A stretch of DNA of 64,000 nucleotides from Oceanospirillaceae bacterium (GTDB taxonomy: Bacteria; Pseudomonadota; Gammaproteobacteria; Pseudomonadales; Balneatricaceae). Location: contig JABGSN010000063.1 in assembly GCA_018647765.1 (NCBI GenBank), positions 1 to 64,000 on the forward strand, written 5' to 3'. A model generated the notes under the pieces. It was not told the DNA's origin and did no database searches. It worked only from the letters and a program-made list of their open reading frames with translations. Position numbers and translations under genes: made by a program. Of the stretch, positions 50,889 through 60,255 are shown in pieces; position 1 is the first letter of the stretch, and each line of letters starts with the position of its first letter.

Positions 50889-52046
50889 ATGGCTTTGTTT
50901 ACTGATACTGCAGCATGGGTGAGTACTGAACATAGGCTCTATGCCGATGGAGTACAGCGCTTTATGGAACAGTCCATGGCACCCAATATTGAAAGCTGGT
51001 GTGACCAAGGTGTGGTAGATCGAGATTTTTGGTTCCAAGCGGGTGAAGCTGGAATTATGGGTGCGTCGGTACCCGAGGCTTATGGCGGAGCTGGAGCCGA
51101 TCTTTCGTTTGAAGCGATCACCATCTATACCCAAGCCTATTTGGCCGACATTAATTGGGGTTACGGTATTCAGTCCATTGTGATGCACTATTTGGTGGCT
51201 TACGGTACCGAAGATCAAAAGCGACGCTGGTTGCCCAAATTAGTGTCTGGAGAGCTGGTGTCGGCCATTGCCATGACTGAACCAGGTTGTGGCTCAGACC
51301 TTAAAGCCGTCGCATCAACAGCTAAACGCGATGGTGATAGTTATGTTATTAATGGCTCCAAAACGTTTATTACCAATGGCCAAACCGCCGAGTTGATTTG
51401 CGTGGTAGTAAAAACCGATTTAGCGGCTGGCTCTAAAGGCACTTCGCTCATTTTTGTAGAAACCGATCAGGCGCAAGGTTTTCAGCGTGGGCGCAATCTA
51501 AAGAAATTAGGTATGAAAGGCAACGACACTTCGGAATTGTTTTTTGAAGATGTACGGGTGCCGGTAGATAATTTGTTAGGTGGGATTGAGGGGCAAGGGT
51601 TTTACCAGTTGATGAATCAATTGGTGTGGGAACGGTCCATGATTGGCATCACCGCGTTAGGCGCCATGGACTGTGGCTTACAACAAACCATCGAATATGT
51701 GCGTCAACGAAAGGCCTTTGGTCAGCCGATTATGGCTTTCCAAAATACGCGCTTTAAGTTGGCAGAAATGAAAACTAAAGTGGAAGTCACACGCAGCTTC
51801 ATTAACGATTGTATTGCCAAACTCATTGATGGCTCTATCGACCCAGCTACAGCGTCGATGGCTAAGTATTGGGGCTCACAAGTACAGAATGAAGTGCTGG
51901 ATGAATGTGTGCAACTACACGGTGGTTACGGCTATATGATGGAATACCCTATTACTCGGTTGTTTGCCGATGCTAGGGTACAAAAAATCTACGGCGGCAC
52001 CAATGAAATTATGAAAGAACTCATCGCTCGCTCCCTAGACGTATAG
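50889..52046 (+). CDS. Acyl-CoA dehydrogenase
   Basis: FAD-dependent acyl-CoA dehydrogenase of 385 residues. MTEPGCGSDLKAVAS and FITNGQTAELICVVVKT are the substrate/FAD segments, RKAFGQPIMAFQNTRFKLAEM follows, and the C-terminus IYGGTNEIMKELIARS is typical of the long-chain/isovaleryl-like group, in which the catalytic Glu sits elsewhere than in medium-chain enzymes. A strong Shine-Dalgarno AAGGAG precedes the start. It is probably co-transcribed with the CoA-transferase 9 bases downstream. Confidence 0.93.
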   Translation: MALFTDTAAWVSTEHRLYADGVQRFMEQSMAPNIESWCDQGVVDRDFWFQAGEAGIMGASVPEAYGGAGADLSFEAITIYTQAYLADINWGYGIQSIVMHYLVAYGTEDQKRRWLPKLVSGELVSAIAMTEPGCGSDLKAVASTAKRDGDSYVINGSKTFITNGQTAELICVVVKTDLAAGSKGTSLIFVETDQAQGFQRGRNLKKLGMKGNDTSELFFEDVRVPVDNLLGGIEGQGFYQLMNQLVWERSMIGITALGAMDCGLQQTIEYVRQRKAFGQPIMAFQNTRFKLAEMKTKVEVTRSFINDCIAKLIDGSIDPATASMAKYWGSQVQNEVLDECVQLHGGYGYMMEYPITRLFADARVQKIYGGTNEIMKELIARSLDV

Positions 52047-52055
52047 AGCATATAT

Positions 52056-53213
52056 ATGATCAATCAAAAGCCGTTAGCGGGCGTTAAAGTCGTTGAATTC
52101 GAAGGCATTGGGCCATGTCCATTGGCTGGCATGATGTTAGCCGATATGGGTGCCGAAGTGACGCTGGTCGGACGTAAAGTTAGTAATAAAAATGCCGCCG
52201 AAATTGCGCCACAAGAAACAGCTCAAGCCTTTTATCATCGTGGAAAAAAATCCATTCTAATCGACCTGAAACAGCCCGAGGGTGTTGCCTTGGCCCTCAA
52301 GTTGTCAGCTCAAGCGGATATCTTAATCGAGGGCTTTCGCCCGGGGGTGATGGAACGTTTGGGTTTAGGGCCCGATGTGTGTCTAGATCTGCAGCCGAAA
52401 TTAATCTATGGCCGGTTGACAGGTTGGGGGCAAACTGGACCACTGGCGCAAGCAGCAGGACACGACCCTAACTACATAGCCCTGTCGGGTGCCATGTATT
52501 ACGGGGCACGCCCTAATCATAAACCGACGGCGCCGCTGACCTTGGCTGGAGACGTGGCCGGCGGCACCATGATGCTGTTATGGGGTGTGATGTGCGCCTT
52601 GTGGCAAGCTCAAGCGAGCGGCCAAGGGCAGGTGGTAGATGCGGCGATTACTGATGGGTCGGCTTACGCATCGAGCTTGTTGTGGATGATGCACAACACA
52701 GGGCAATTGCCGCAACAAACAGGCCTCAGTTGGGCCGACGGTGCAGCACCGTGGAATGACACCTATGTGTGTGCCGACGGTCTGTATGTCAATATATGTG
52801 CCTTAGAACCCAAGTTTTATCAGTTGTTGCTAGAGCACTTGGAACTGTTGCATGAGCCAAGTCTGCGTAATCAGTGGGATAAAACCATGTGGCCGCAGGC
52901 GCAGCAAGAGCTGACGCGAGTGTTTGCCAGCCAAAGTCGTCAGCATTGGTGCGCTTTGCTAGAAGGCACTGACGTTTGTTTTGCCCCAGTACTGAGTTTC
53001 AATGAAGCTACAGAACACCCCCATAACCTTGCGCGAAACACTTTTGTGCAGCTAGAGGGCATCACCCAGCCAGCTCCAGCTCCAAAAATGGGCCATGTCC
53101 AAAGGTCATTAAAACCAGTGCCAGAAGCAGCTCAACATACGTTAGAACTGCTCGACCAGCTAGGCTTACCCGATGCTCAGGTGAGGCAGTTGCAGAAGGA
53201 CGGTGTGGTTTAA
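52056..53213 (+). CDS. CaiB/BaiF CoA-transferase family protein
   Basis: Class III CoA-transferase/racemase, 385 residues. GVKVVEFEGIGPCPLAGMMLADMGAEV is the N-terminal segment seen in alpha-methylacyl-CoA racemases; YHRGKKSILIDLKQPEG and LIEGFRPGVMERLGLGPD follow, and GRLTGWGQTGPLAQAAGHDPNYIALSGA contains the His-Asp pair expected for racemases. The absence of the usual catalytic Asp of formyl-CoA-transferases is consistent with racemase. With the acyl-CoA dehydrogenase it points to branched-chain fatty acid breakdown. The stop TTAA is shared with the converging prc gene. Confidence 0.88.
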   Translation: MINQKPLAGVKVVEFEGIGPCPLAGMMLADMGAEVTLVGRKVSNKNAAEIAPQETAQAFYHRGKKSILIDLKQPEGVALALKLSAQADILIEGFRPGVMERLGLGPDVCLDLQPKLIYGRLTGWGQTGPLAQAAGHDPNYIALSGAMYYGARPNHKPTAPLTLAGDVAGGTMMLLWGVMCALWQAQASGQGQVVDAAITDGSAYASSLLWMMHNTGQLPQQTGLSWADGAAPWNDTYVCADGLYVNICALEPKFYQLLLEHLELLHEPSLRNQWDKTMWPQAQQELTRVFASQSRQHWCALLEGTDVCFAPVLSFNEATEHPHNLARNTFVQLEGITQPAPAPKMGHVQRSLKPVPEAAQHTLELLDQLGLPDAQVRQLQKDGVV

Positions 53214-55237
53214 CGTGCTAAATCGATCCAGTCGGCGATAACGGCAGCACCAGCAACGATGTAGGGGTCTTTTTGGGTGTCGTCGTAATCAAATTGATGA
53301 TCGTCGGCGACTGTCACAGGCTCAAGCCCATGGTCCTGACGCAGGCTGTTGATTTGCTCTAAGTACCAATCTTGTTCGGTGTGCCATTGTTGTGTTCTTT
53401 GCTGTAAGTTAAGGCTTATTTGTTTTGATCGAGTGTTTTCGTGCTCAGCCAAAGCCTGCGTGTAAATCCAATCTGAGCTAGTGCTTTGGCGCGCGTTTTG
53501 TTGTTGTTGCAAGTGGGGAATAATCTGCTCAAAGGCAAAATAACGACGATGATCCACGGCCTTCACTTGATCCCACTTAAGGGCATGGGGCAGGCTACTT
53601 TCGCCTATTTTTTTGTGGTCTTGCAGGTGTGGAAGGGTGATGTCAGGCACCACGCCTTGATGTTGAGTGCTAGCACCCGAAACACGATAGAACTTGGCTT
53701 GAGTAAACTTTATCTGACCACTGCTTAAGTTACCAAACGTCTGCACCGTGCCTTTGCCGTAGGTTTGGCTGCCAACAATTAAGGCGCGTTGATAGTCCTG
53801 CATAGCGGCTGCAAAAATTTCGGATGCAGAGGCACTGTAGCGGTTAACCAGCACGACCACAGGGCCGTTATAGGCGAGTAATGGATTACGATCCATTTGC
53901 TTTTCGATGACACCATCGGCGTAGCGTACTTGAACCGTGGTACCGGTTTCAATGAATAACCCGGTTAACTGATTGGCCTCTCTCAGAGACCCACCGCCAT
54001 TGTTACGCAGATCTATAACAATACCACTCACTTGGTCCTGTTTCAGTTCTTGTATTAAATTATATACATCACGGGTGGTACTGCGATAATTGGGGTCACC
54101 CCGTTGAGCTGCAGCAAAGTCCATGTAGAAGGTGGGGAGTGTAATGACACCCATGGTGAGCGGACCTTGATCTGTAGCTACGGTTACGAGGGACTTCTTG
54201 GCCGCTTGATCATCTAAATTAACCTTGTTACGGCGAATTTGAATGGTCTTTTTAGCTTGCTGTAAATCGCCTCCTGGAATGATGTGGAGCTTCACTAAGC
54301 TGCCTTTGGGGCCGCGAATCTGATCTACCACGTCATCTAAACGCCAACCTAAAATTTCTTGTATGGCTTCACCTTCTTGCCCTACGCCCACAATATAATC
54401 TGAGGCTTGTAAGTCGCCTGCTTTGTCGGCTGGCCCACCGGCGACTAAACGCACCACTTTGGTGTAGTCGTTATCTCTCTGTAGCACTGCGCCTATGCCT
54501 TCTAGTGATAGGCTCATGTCGATATTGAAATCTTCCACGTTACGTGGCGACAGGTAAGTGGTGTGAGGGTCGGTGGCCGTGGTAATGCTGTTGCTTAATG
54601 CTTGATAGGCATCCCTGAGCTCAACTTGCAGTACCCGCTTACGCATATTGAGGTAGCGTTTTTCTAGACGGTTTTTAATCTGCGTCTGAGTTTCATTACT
54701 AATTTGGCCATTAATAAACTCGTTTTTAAGCTGCTTGCGCCACAAGTTTTTGACGGCTTGATGATCAGGCTGGCGTGCGGCGTCTTGTGGTGCCATAGCA
54801 ATGTGTTCGTTTAACTCAAAGTTGAACATGGAAGATGGTTGCGATAACCATGCGAGATTAAAGTCAATAAATTCTAACCGCCGCTGCTGTAATACGTTGT
54901 ACATGTCGGCCATAGGGCGTAAGTCGCCTTGGGGCAATAAATCATCTAATTCATGCTTAAGATACTGATATGGCGCCAGATCCATTTGGCTTAAGTAGCT
55001 TTTTAGAGGGTCTAACAAAGTTAAATAGTTAGTGAATATATCGTTAGCTAAACCGTCGTCGTTAATTCTTGGTTGGTAATGCTGCTGCTCAAGCAAGTGC
55101 ATGATTTCTTTAGTTAATTGGCTCTGTTTGGCGGTAAAACTAACCTTCACAGGGGCGTTGGTGGCGATCACTAAAGGCGCTGAAAAAATGCTGCAAGTAA
55201 AAACGAGGGCAGTTAATAATGTACGTGTCGGTATCAT
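53210..55237 (-). CDS. prc: Tail-specific protease Prc (Tsp)
   Basis: Periplasmic carboxy-terminal processing protease, 675 residues (E. coli Prc 682). A signal peptide is at residues ~1-25 (TLLTALVFTCSIFSAPLVIA). A helical N-terminal region precedes a PDZ domain at ~235-330 (SLEGIGAVLQRDNDYTKVVRLVAGGPADKAG), then the S41 core with VIDLRNNGGGSL, catalytic Ser in RYSASASEIFAAA and Lys in YGKGTVQTFG. The C-terminal region (~530 on) matches the DUF3340 part. It degrades misfolded and tagged periplasmic proteins and can trim penicillin-binding proteins and murein hydrolases. Confidence 0.95.
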   Translation of the reverse strand: MIPTRTLLTALVFTCSIFSAPLVIATNAPVKVSFTAKQSQLTKEIMHLLEQQHYQPRINDDGLANDIFTNYLTLLDPLKSYLSQMDLAPYQYLKHELDDLLPQGDLRPMADMYNVLQQRRLEFIDFNLAWLSQPSSMFNFELNEHIAMAPQDAARQPDHQAVKNLWRKQLKNEFINGQISNETQTQIKNRLEKRYLNMRKRVLQVELRDAYQALSNSITTATDPHTTYLSPRNVEDFNIDMSLSLEGIGAVLQRDNDYTKVVRLVAGGPADKAGDLQASDYIVGVGQEGEAIQEILGWRLDDVVDQIRGPKGSLVKLHIIPGGDLQQAKKTIQIRRNKVNLDDQAAKKSLVTVATDQGPLTMGVITLPTFYMDFAAAQRGDPNYRSTTRDVYNLIQELKQDQVSGIVIDLRNNGGGSLREANQLTGLFIETGTTVQVRYADGVIEKQMDRNPLLAYNGPVVVLVNRYSASASEIFAAAMQDYQRALIVGSQTYGKGTVQTFGNLSSGQIKFTQAKFYRVSGASTQHQGVVPDITLPHLQDHKKIGESSLPHALKWDQVKAVDHRRYFAFEQIIPHLQQQQNARQSTSSDWIYTQALAEHENTRSKQISLNLQQRTQQWHTEQDWYLEQINSLRQDHGLEPVTVADDHQFDYDDTQKDPYIVAGAAVIADWIDLAR

Positions 55238-55300
55238 AGAAAGGTAAATATAAATGGCGCTGTAGCAGTGATTAAGATTAATACAATCTATATTAGCGTG

Positions 55301-55336
55301 ATTTTGCCAAAATATTCAAACTCGCTGGGGCAAAAT
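55301..55336. repeat. Inverted repeat in the prc/apeB divergent promoter region
   Basis: ATTTTGCC (55301-55308) and GGCAAAAT (55329-55336) form a perfect 8-bp inverted repeat with a 20-base spacer, in the 192-base gap between the divergent prc and apeB genes. It could be a regulator site; no family was recognised. Confidence 0.35.
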
Positions 55337-55429
55337 TAGCGCATTTAGCCAGTGCTTTACATAATCATTACGTCTAACACCTCAGAATGTGGCAAACTAA
55401 GTCCTTTGACTTAAGGAACACCTGCCACT

Positions 55430-56728
55430 ATGACGGCTCAAGATACACAGCAAGCCTACCTTGCTGGTTTAATGGAATTTATCAAGGCATCTCCCACACC
55501 ATTTCATGCAGTGTCTAGCATGGTCGATGCACTTACCGCAGCGGGTTATTGCCGGTTAACGGTGGCTGACACTTGGGCCTTAGAGGCTGGAGGGCGTTAT
55601 TTCATTAGCCGTAATGACTCCACTATCATCGCCTTTGTGTTGCCGAAAAAACAAGGTCTGCAGCGCTTGCACATGGTGGGGGCTCATACCGACAGCCCAT
55701 GTTTAAAAGTGAAACCCAACCCCGAAGTAAAGCGCAAAGGGTATCAGCAATTGGGTGTTGAGGTGTATGGCGGAGCGCTGTTGCACCCCTGGTTTGATCG
55801 AGACTTATCCCTTGCAGGGCGAGTGGTGTGTCGCAATAGTGACGGCGTGCTAGAGAGTCACTTGGTCGATTTTAAGCGCCCTGTGGCCTGTATTCCGAGC
55901 TTAGCCATTCATTTGGATCGAGAGGCCAACAAAGGCCATAGCGTTAACGCTCAAACCGATCTGCCGGTGTTATTGGGGCAGGCTCTGGGCGATGACTTTG
56001 ACTTGCGACAATTGTTGCTTAAGCAACTTTTAACCGACGGCCACTCAGTGGCGCAAGTGGTGGATTACGAGTTAAGCTTGTATGACGTTCAAGCGCCTGC
56101 GTTGGTCGGCATTAAAGAAGAGTTTTTGGCAGCTGCGCGGTTAGATAATTTATTCAGCTGTTACATGGGTTTAAGTGCCATGCTTGCCGCCGACACCACG
56201 CAAGGCATGTTGTTAGTGTGCAACGACCATGAAGAAGTGGGTAGTCAATCGGCAGAAGGTGCACAAGGCAGTTTTTTAATGTCTGTACTGCAGCGTATTT
56301 ATCCTTCTGCAGAACAATTACACCAGGTGTTAGACGCTTCCACGTTTATCTCGGCCGACAATGCACATGGAGTGCATCCCAATTTTGCCAATAAACATGA
56401 TGAACAGCATGGGCCAAAGTTAAATGCAGGGCCAGTGATTAAGGTGAATGCGAATCAACGGTATGCCACTAACGCGGTCACTAGCGCCATGATAAAAGAG
56501 CTGGCTGCTCAGGCCAACTTGCCAATTCAGACCTTTGTAGTACGTAGCGACATGGGTTGCGGCAGCACTATTGGGCCCATTACTGCCGCCCAGCTGGGTG
56601 TGCGAACCCTAGATTTAGGAGCGCCAACCTTTGCCATGCATTCAATTCGAGAATTAGCGGGGAGTGCCGATGCGTTAATTACCCACCAATTGCTGCAAGC
56701 GTTCTTTGAGACTCAAATGGTGGTTTAG
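55430..56728 (+). CDS. apeB: M18 family aminopeptidase (ApeB-like)
   Basis: Zinc aminopeptidase of 432 residues, usual family length ~430. [13 protein letters not shown] near the N-terminus, the metal His in [25 protein letters not shown] (Asp ligand), [13 protein letters not shown] (catalytic Glu pair), [12 protein letters not shown] and [25 protein letters not shown] are all present. It trims N-terminal residues from peptides in the cytosol. Divergent from prc; the downstream sulA-like gene converges 16 bases away. Confidence 0.94.
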   Translation: MTAQDTQQAYLAGLMEFIKASPTPFHAVSSMVDALTAAGYCRLTVADTWALEAGGRYFISRNDSTIIAFVLPKKQGLQRLHMVGAHTDSPCLKVKPNPEVKRKGYQQLGVEVYGGALLHPWFDRDLSLAGRVVCRNSDGVLESHLVDFKRPVACIPSLAIHLDREANKGHSVNAQTDLPVLLGQALGDDFDLRQLLLKQLLTDGHSVAQVVDYELSLYDVQAPALVGIKEEFLAAARLDNLFSCYMGLSAMLAADTTQGMLLVCNDHEEVGSQSAEGAQGSFLMSVLQRIYPSAEQLHQVLDASTFISADNAHGVHPNFANKHDEQHGPKLNAGPVIKVNANQRYATNAVTSAMIKELAAQANLPIQTFVVRSDMGCGSTIGPITAAQLGVRTLDLGAPTFAMHSIRELAGSADALITHQLLQAFFETQMVV

Positions 56729-56744
56729 GTGAGGCTGCTTTGGG

Positions 56745-57206
56745 TTATTGGTGTCGGACTAAAAATGCTTGGCTGTTACCTGCTTCTGCGGCCACAGCCA
56801 AGTCGTTGAGCTCGTCATCTGCAAGGCATCCAAACCAGCTGATAACGGCATGGCAGGTGCCGCTTTTTAATGCTTGTTTGGCGAGGCTCATAGTGTCGTG
56901 TTGGGCATCTGGTTGTAATAAAATAATCTTGTTAAGGTCAAAACCTGCGGCTTGCAATTGCGCCTTAGGCAGCAGTTTTGGTGGTGCCACCCAGGCTAGC
57001 CAACGTTGATCGTGGCTTAGTTGAGCTAACAACGGCAACAACATCTGTATGTTGCTCCAAGCTTCGCCACGCATAATTATTTCAGTAATGGGACTCAGAT
57101 CTGGGGCAGTCACCGTTTCTTCTTCATGGAGCCACAAATCGAGCTGATGTTCAGCAAGTATGCCATTAACTGCGTCGCTGGTAGGGTGCTGTTGTTGCTG
57201 CCACAT
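56745..57206 (-). CDS. sulA: SulA-like cell division inhibitor
   Basis: A 153-residue protein with the SulA/RecA-like fold. The recognisable core is RWLAWVAPPKLLPKAQLQAAGFDLNKIILLQ (about residues 68-98), then a SLAKQALKSGTCHAVISWFG segment, matching SulA proteins that accompany lexA in Pseudomonas and relatives. SulA binds FtsZ and halts division after DNA damage. It lies 33 bases downstream of lexA on the same strand with no separate SOS box seen, so induction would come through the lexA promoter. Confidence 0.8.
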   Translation of the reverse strand: MWQQQQHPTSDAVNGILAEHQLDLWLHEEETVTAPDLSPITEIIMRGEAWSNIQMLLPLLAQLSHDQRWLAWVAPPKLLPKAQLQAAGFDLNKIILLQPDAQHDTMSLAKQALKSGTCHAVISWFGCLADDELNDLAVAAEAGNSQAFLVRHQ

Positions 57207-57239
57207 AATGATGATTCCATAGGGTGTAAAAGTAAGGTG

Positions 57240-57848
57240 TTAATTACCACGGCGTATAATGCCTACACTCAAACCTTCAATGCTTAAGTGTTGTTGTGTA
57301 AGGTCGACTTCGATGGGTGAAAAGTCTGGGTTTTCGGCAATCAGTTGTACTTGGTTGCCGTTACGTTGAAAACGCTTAACCGTCACTTCGTCATTTAATC
57401 GAGCAACCACCACCTGGCCGTTACGGGCTTGGTCGGTTTTATGCACTGCCAGTAAATCACCATCGTAGATACCTATGTCTTTCATCGACATGCCGCTGAC
57501 CTGCAAAAGGTAATCGGCCTTGGGATAAAAAAGATTTTCTGGAATAGCGCAATAGTCACTAATATGTTCTTCGGCTAGTAACGGGCTACCGGCGGCAACC
57601 ATGCCTATAATGGGTAAGCCTAGGTCTTCTTCATGCATGTCGGGCACCCGTATGCCACGTGATGCACCGGGCATAATTTCAATCGCACCTTTGCGTGCTA
57701 GCGCTTTAATGTGCTCTTCAGCCGCGTTGGGTGATTTAAACCCGAGTTCACGAGCAATCTCGGCACGGGTAGGGGGAAACCCCGTGTCGGTGATATGACT
57801 TCTAATGCACTCTAGAACTTGATCTTGGCGTGGCGTTAATTTAATCAT
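57240..57848 (-). CDS. lexA: LexA repressor
   Basis: SOS repressor and self-cleaving S24 peptidase, 202 residues as in E. coli. The winged helix is at residues 1-70 with recognition helix [23 protein letters not shown]. The cleavage bond is Ala86-Gly87 in MVAAGSP; the catalytic pair is Ser121 (SGMSMKD) and Lys158 (VTVKRF). The offset of two from E. coli numbering is constant. Two SOS boxes lie upstream, so it is autoregulated; it is divergent from dinG and followed by sulA. Confidence 0.97.
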   Translation of the reverse strand: MIKLTPRQDQVLECIRSHITDTGFPPTRAEIARELGFKSPNAAEEHIKALARKGAIEIMPGASRGIRVPDMHEEDLGLPIIGMVAAGSPLLAEEHISDYCAIPENLFYPKADYLLQVSGMSMKDIGIYDGDLLAVHKTDQARNGQVVVARLNDEVTVKRFQRNGNQVQLIAENPDFSPIEVDLTQQHLSIEGLSVGIIRRGN

Positions 57849-57877
57849 GCAAAGGCCTCTTGGCTGCGTTTCTTAAG

Positions 57878-57893
57878 CTGGTTGTTTGTACAG
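57878..57893. promoter_or_regulatory. Second, weaker SOS (LexA) box
   Basis: CTGG-TTGTTTGT-ACAG differs from CTGT-N8-ACAG by one base and starts 19 bases before the main box. Two boxes before lexA are also the arrangement in E. coli, which suggests cooperative autorepression. Confidence 0.55.
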
Positions 57894-57894
57894 T

Positions 57895-57914
57895 TACTGT
57901 ATATAATAACAGTA
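57895..57914. promoter_or_regulatory. SOS (LexA) box between lexA and dinG
   Basis: TACTGTATATAATAACAGTA contains a perfect CTGT-N8-ACAG core (57897-57912). A TATAAT (57902-57907) inside it reads toward dinG, with TGGTTG 17 bases upstream as a possible -35, so LexA binding would block that promoter directly. The site also covers the lexA promoter region. Confidence 0.9.
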
Positions 57915-58045
57915 ATCTCGCTGCTGGCAAGTTTTATTTTTGTTAGCCGCTTGAGTCTGCTATATGTGTCTCAAATGGTGTACCCTTATGTGCCTTCGCC
58001 TGCCTCGTTGTAGCGCCTACTAATTAAAGTTAAGAGTCCAACCCA

Positions 58046-60181
58046 GTGTCTAAAACTGCCGACGTTAAACACGACATCCAACAATTGTACCGCAAGCTAC
58101 TGAAACAACTGGGTTTAAACGCCCGGTGGGGTCAAAAACAGATGATTGCCACGGTGGCTAATCATTTTTTGGCTATCAAAATGGATGCCGAAGGTCAGCG
58201 TAAGGGTGACAACCCAGCGTGTATTGTAGAAGCAGGTACGGGTACCGGTAAAACCTTGGCCTATATGGTGGCTTGTTTGCCAATCGCCCAAGCGCTTGAA
58301 AAAAAGTTAGTCATTGCTACAGGGACCATTGCCCTGCAGGAGCAAATTGTAGAAAAGGATCTACCCGCTATTAAAAAACACGGCGGCTATGATTTTGATT
58401 TTCAGCTGGCTAAAGGCCGCAGGCGTTATGTGTGTGTGTCTCGACTTGATCAAGCCCTGTCACAGAATGCCTCTTTAGATCCCACACAAGCCTTGTTTGA
58501 AGATGAACTAGCGTTGAAGTTGGATGGTCAACAGCAGGCCTTGTATAAAGACATGGTGATGCAGTTAGGTGCGAGTCAATGGGACGGCGACCGCGATGCT
58601 TGGTCGGATCCATTACCAGAAGATCATTGGCGGCCTATTACTACTGACCATAGAGGGTGTACTAACCGGCGTTGTAGTCATTTTAACGAATGCCCTTTCT
58701 TCAAGGCCCGTGCGGGGCTTGAGCAGGCTGACTGTATCGTGACTAACCATGATTTGGTGTTGGCCGATCTGGCCTTAGGCGGCGGTGTTATATTGCCAGC
58801 GCCCGAAGACACCATCTATATTTTTGATGAAGGTCATCATTTAGCCGATAAAACCCTGAAACAGTTTACTCACCAGCAAGGCATTCGACAGCTCAATCGT
58901 TGGTATGGTCAGACTCGCTCGGGTTTAAAAAAGTTTGTTAAGGAATGGCAGGGTGGTGGTCGGGGCGCTTCGCTGAGCGAACAAGTGCAAGAACATGTAC
59001 AGTCCCTCGAGCAGCAGTTGATTAGTTTGGAGCAGTTTTTAGATCAACCCGCGTTTAGCCCAAAAGACGGCTACCAACAGAAAGAAAGTTATCGTTTTCC
59101 GCAGGGCGTAGTGCCTACAGAACTGGTACAAATAAGCCATGATTTGGGTTTGATGAGTGCTCGTTTGGCCCGTGATTTGGGTGCTTTGCATGAACTCATG
59201 GATGACGTGGTGAAAGGCGAACAGAACGGTTTAACCAAAGATCAGGCCGAAACCTACCTTGCGGCATTTGGTGTGTTGCAACAAAATGCGGAGCAGCAAC
59301 TCGCCTTATGGCAGGCCTACGCCAAGGTTGATGCCGCAGGTGAAGTACCGATGGCCCGTTGGTTACAGCATTGGCAAACCCCAGAACGGGTGGATCTAGA
59401 AATTTCTGCGAGCCCGATTTTGGCCGCTAACTTGTTGCAAGAGAACCTTTGGAAGCGTTGTTATGGGGCTTTATTGACCTCGGCTACGCTAACCGCCCTT
59501 GGCCGATTTGACCAGCTGTTAACCCATGCCGGGTTAAACCAAAAAAGCGCCATGCTGGCGGTGGCTAGCCCGTTTGATTTTTCTCAGTCACAAATATGTG
59601 TGCCTAAAGAAGCGGTGGAGCCTGGGCCTGAAGCGGTATTTGTAGAAAACTTGATTACAGGGCTCGAGGCGCAACTTAACCCTGATGAAGCGAGCCTCGT
59701 GTTATTTACCTCACGCAAGGTGATGCAGCTGGTGTTTGAAGGCATGCAAGCGCATTGGCAAGATGTAATTTTGCAGCAGGGAGAGTCGTCTAAGCAGCGG
59801 TTGCTCAATCAGCACAAACAGCGCATCGACGACGGCGAGGGCAGTGTGTTATTTGGCTTGGCCAGCTTTGCAGAAGGTATCGACTTACCGGGTAATTATT
59901 TAATCCACGTGGTGATCACGCGGTTGCCATTTACGGTGCCCGATAAACCGGTACCGGCAGCCCTGGCCGAATGGATTGAAAAATCAGGCGGTAATAGTTT
60001 TATGCAGCTGTCGGTACCCGAAGCGAGTGTTCGCTTGGTACAGGCTACGGGGCGTTTGTTACGTAAAGAGGATGACAAAGGCCGCATCACAATATTGGAT
60101 AGGCGGATCGTGAGTAAACGTTACGGACAGCAGCTGTTACAATCGCTACCGCCGTATCAGCAAAAGTTTGCCCCAAGGTAA
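58046..60181 (+). CDS. dinG: ATP-dependent DNA helicase DinG
   Basis: Iron-sulfur XPD-like 5'-3' helicase of 711 residues (E. coli 716). The start is GTG 58046. Walker A is EAGTGTGKTLAY; the Fe-S cysteines are in RRYVCVSR and the CTNRRCSHFNECPFF cluster; motif II is IFDEGHHLAD. Helicase domain 2 has LTSATLTALG, VLFGLASFAEGIDLPG and QATGRLLRKEDDKG. It removes R-loops and aids replication past obstacles. Its promoter overlaps the SOS box, consistent with damage induction. Confidence 0.95.
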   Translation: MSKTADVKHDIQQLYRKLLKQLGLNARWGQKQMIATVANHFLAIKMDAEGQRKGDNPACIVEAGTGTGKTLAYMVACLPIAQALEKKLVIATGTIALQEQIVEKDLPAIKKHGGYDFDFQLAKGRRRYVCVSRLDQALSQNASLDPTQALFEDELALKLDGQQQALYKDMVMQLGASQWDGDRDAWSDPLPEDHWRPITTDHRGCTNRRCSHFNECPFFKARAGLEQADCIVTNHDLVLADLALGGGVILPAPEDTIYIFDEGHHLADKTLKQFTHQQGIRQLNRWYGQTRSGLKKFVKEWQGGGRGASLSEQVQEHVQSLEQQLISLEQFLDQPAFSPKDGYQQKESYRFPQGVVPTELVQISHDLGLMSARLARDLGALHELMDDVVKGEQNGLTKDQAETYLAAFGVLQQNAEQQLALWQAYAKVDAAGEVPMARWLQHWQTPERVDLEISASPILAANLLQENLWKRCYGALLTSATLTALGRFDQLLTHAGLNQKSAMLAVASPFDFSQSQICVPKEAVEPGPEAVFVENLITGLEAQLNPDEASLVLFTSRKVMQLVFEGMQAHWQDVILQQGESSKQRLLNQHKQRIDDGEGSVLFGLASFAEGIDLPGNYLIHVVITRLPFTVPDKPVPAALAEWIEKSGGNSFMQLSVPEASVRLVQATGRLLRKEDDKGRITILDRRIVSKRYGQQLLQSLPPYQQKFAPR

Positions 60182-60255
60182 ACACCTCGGGGCTTTGTGT
60201 CTGGCGCTTAAACTCTCTATACTGCCACGTTTGTAGTTAATCAAAGTAGGGCAAC

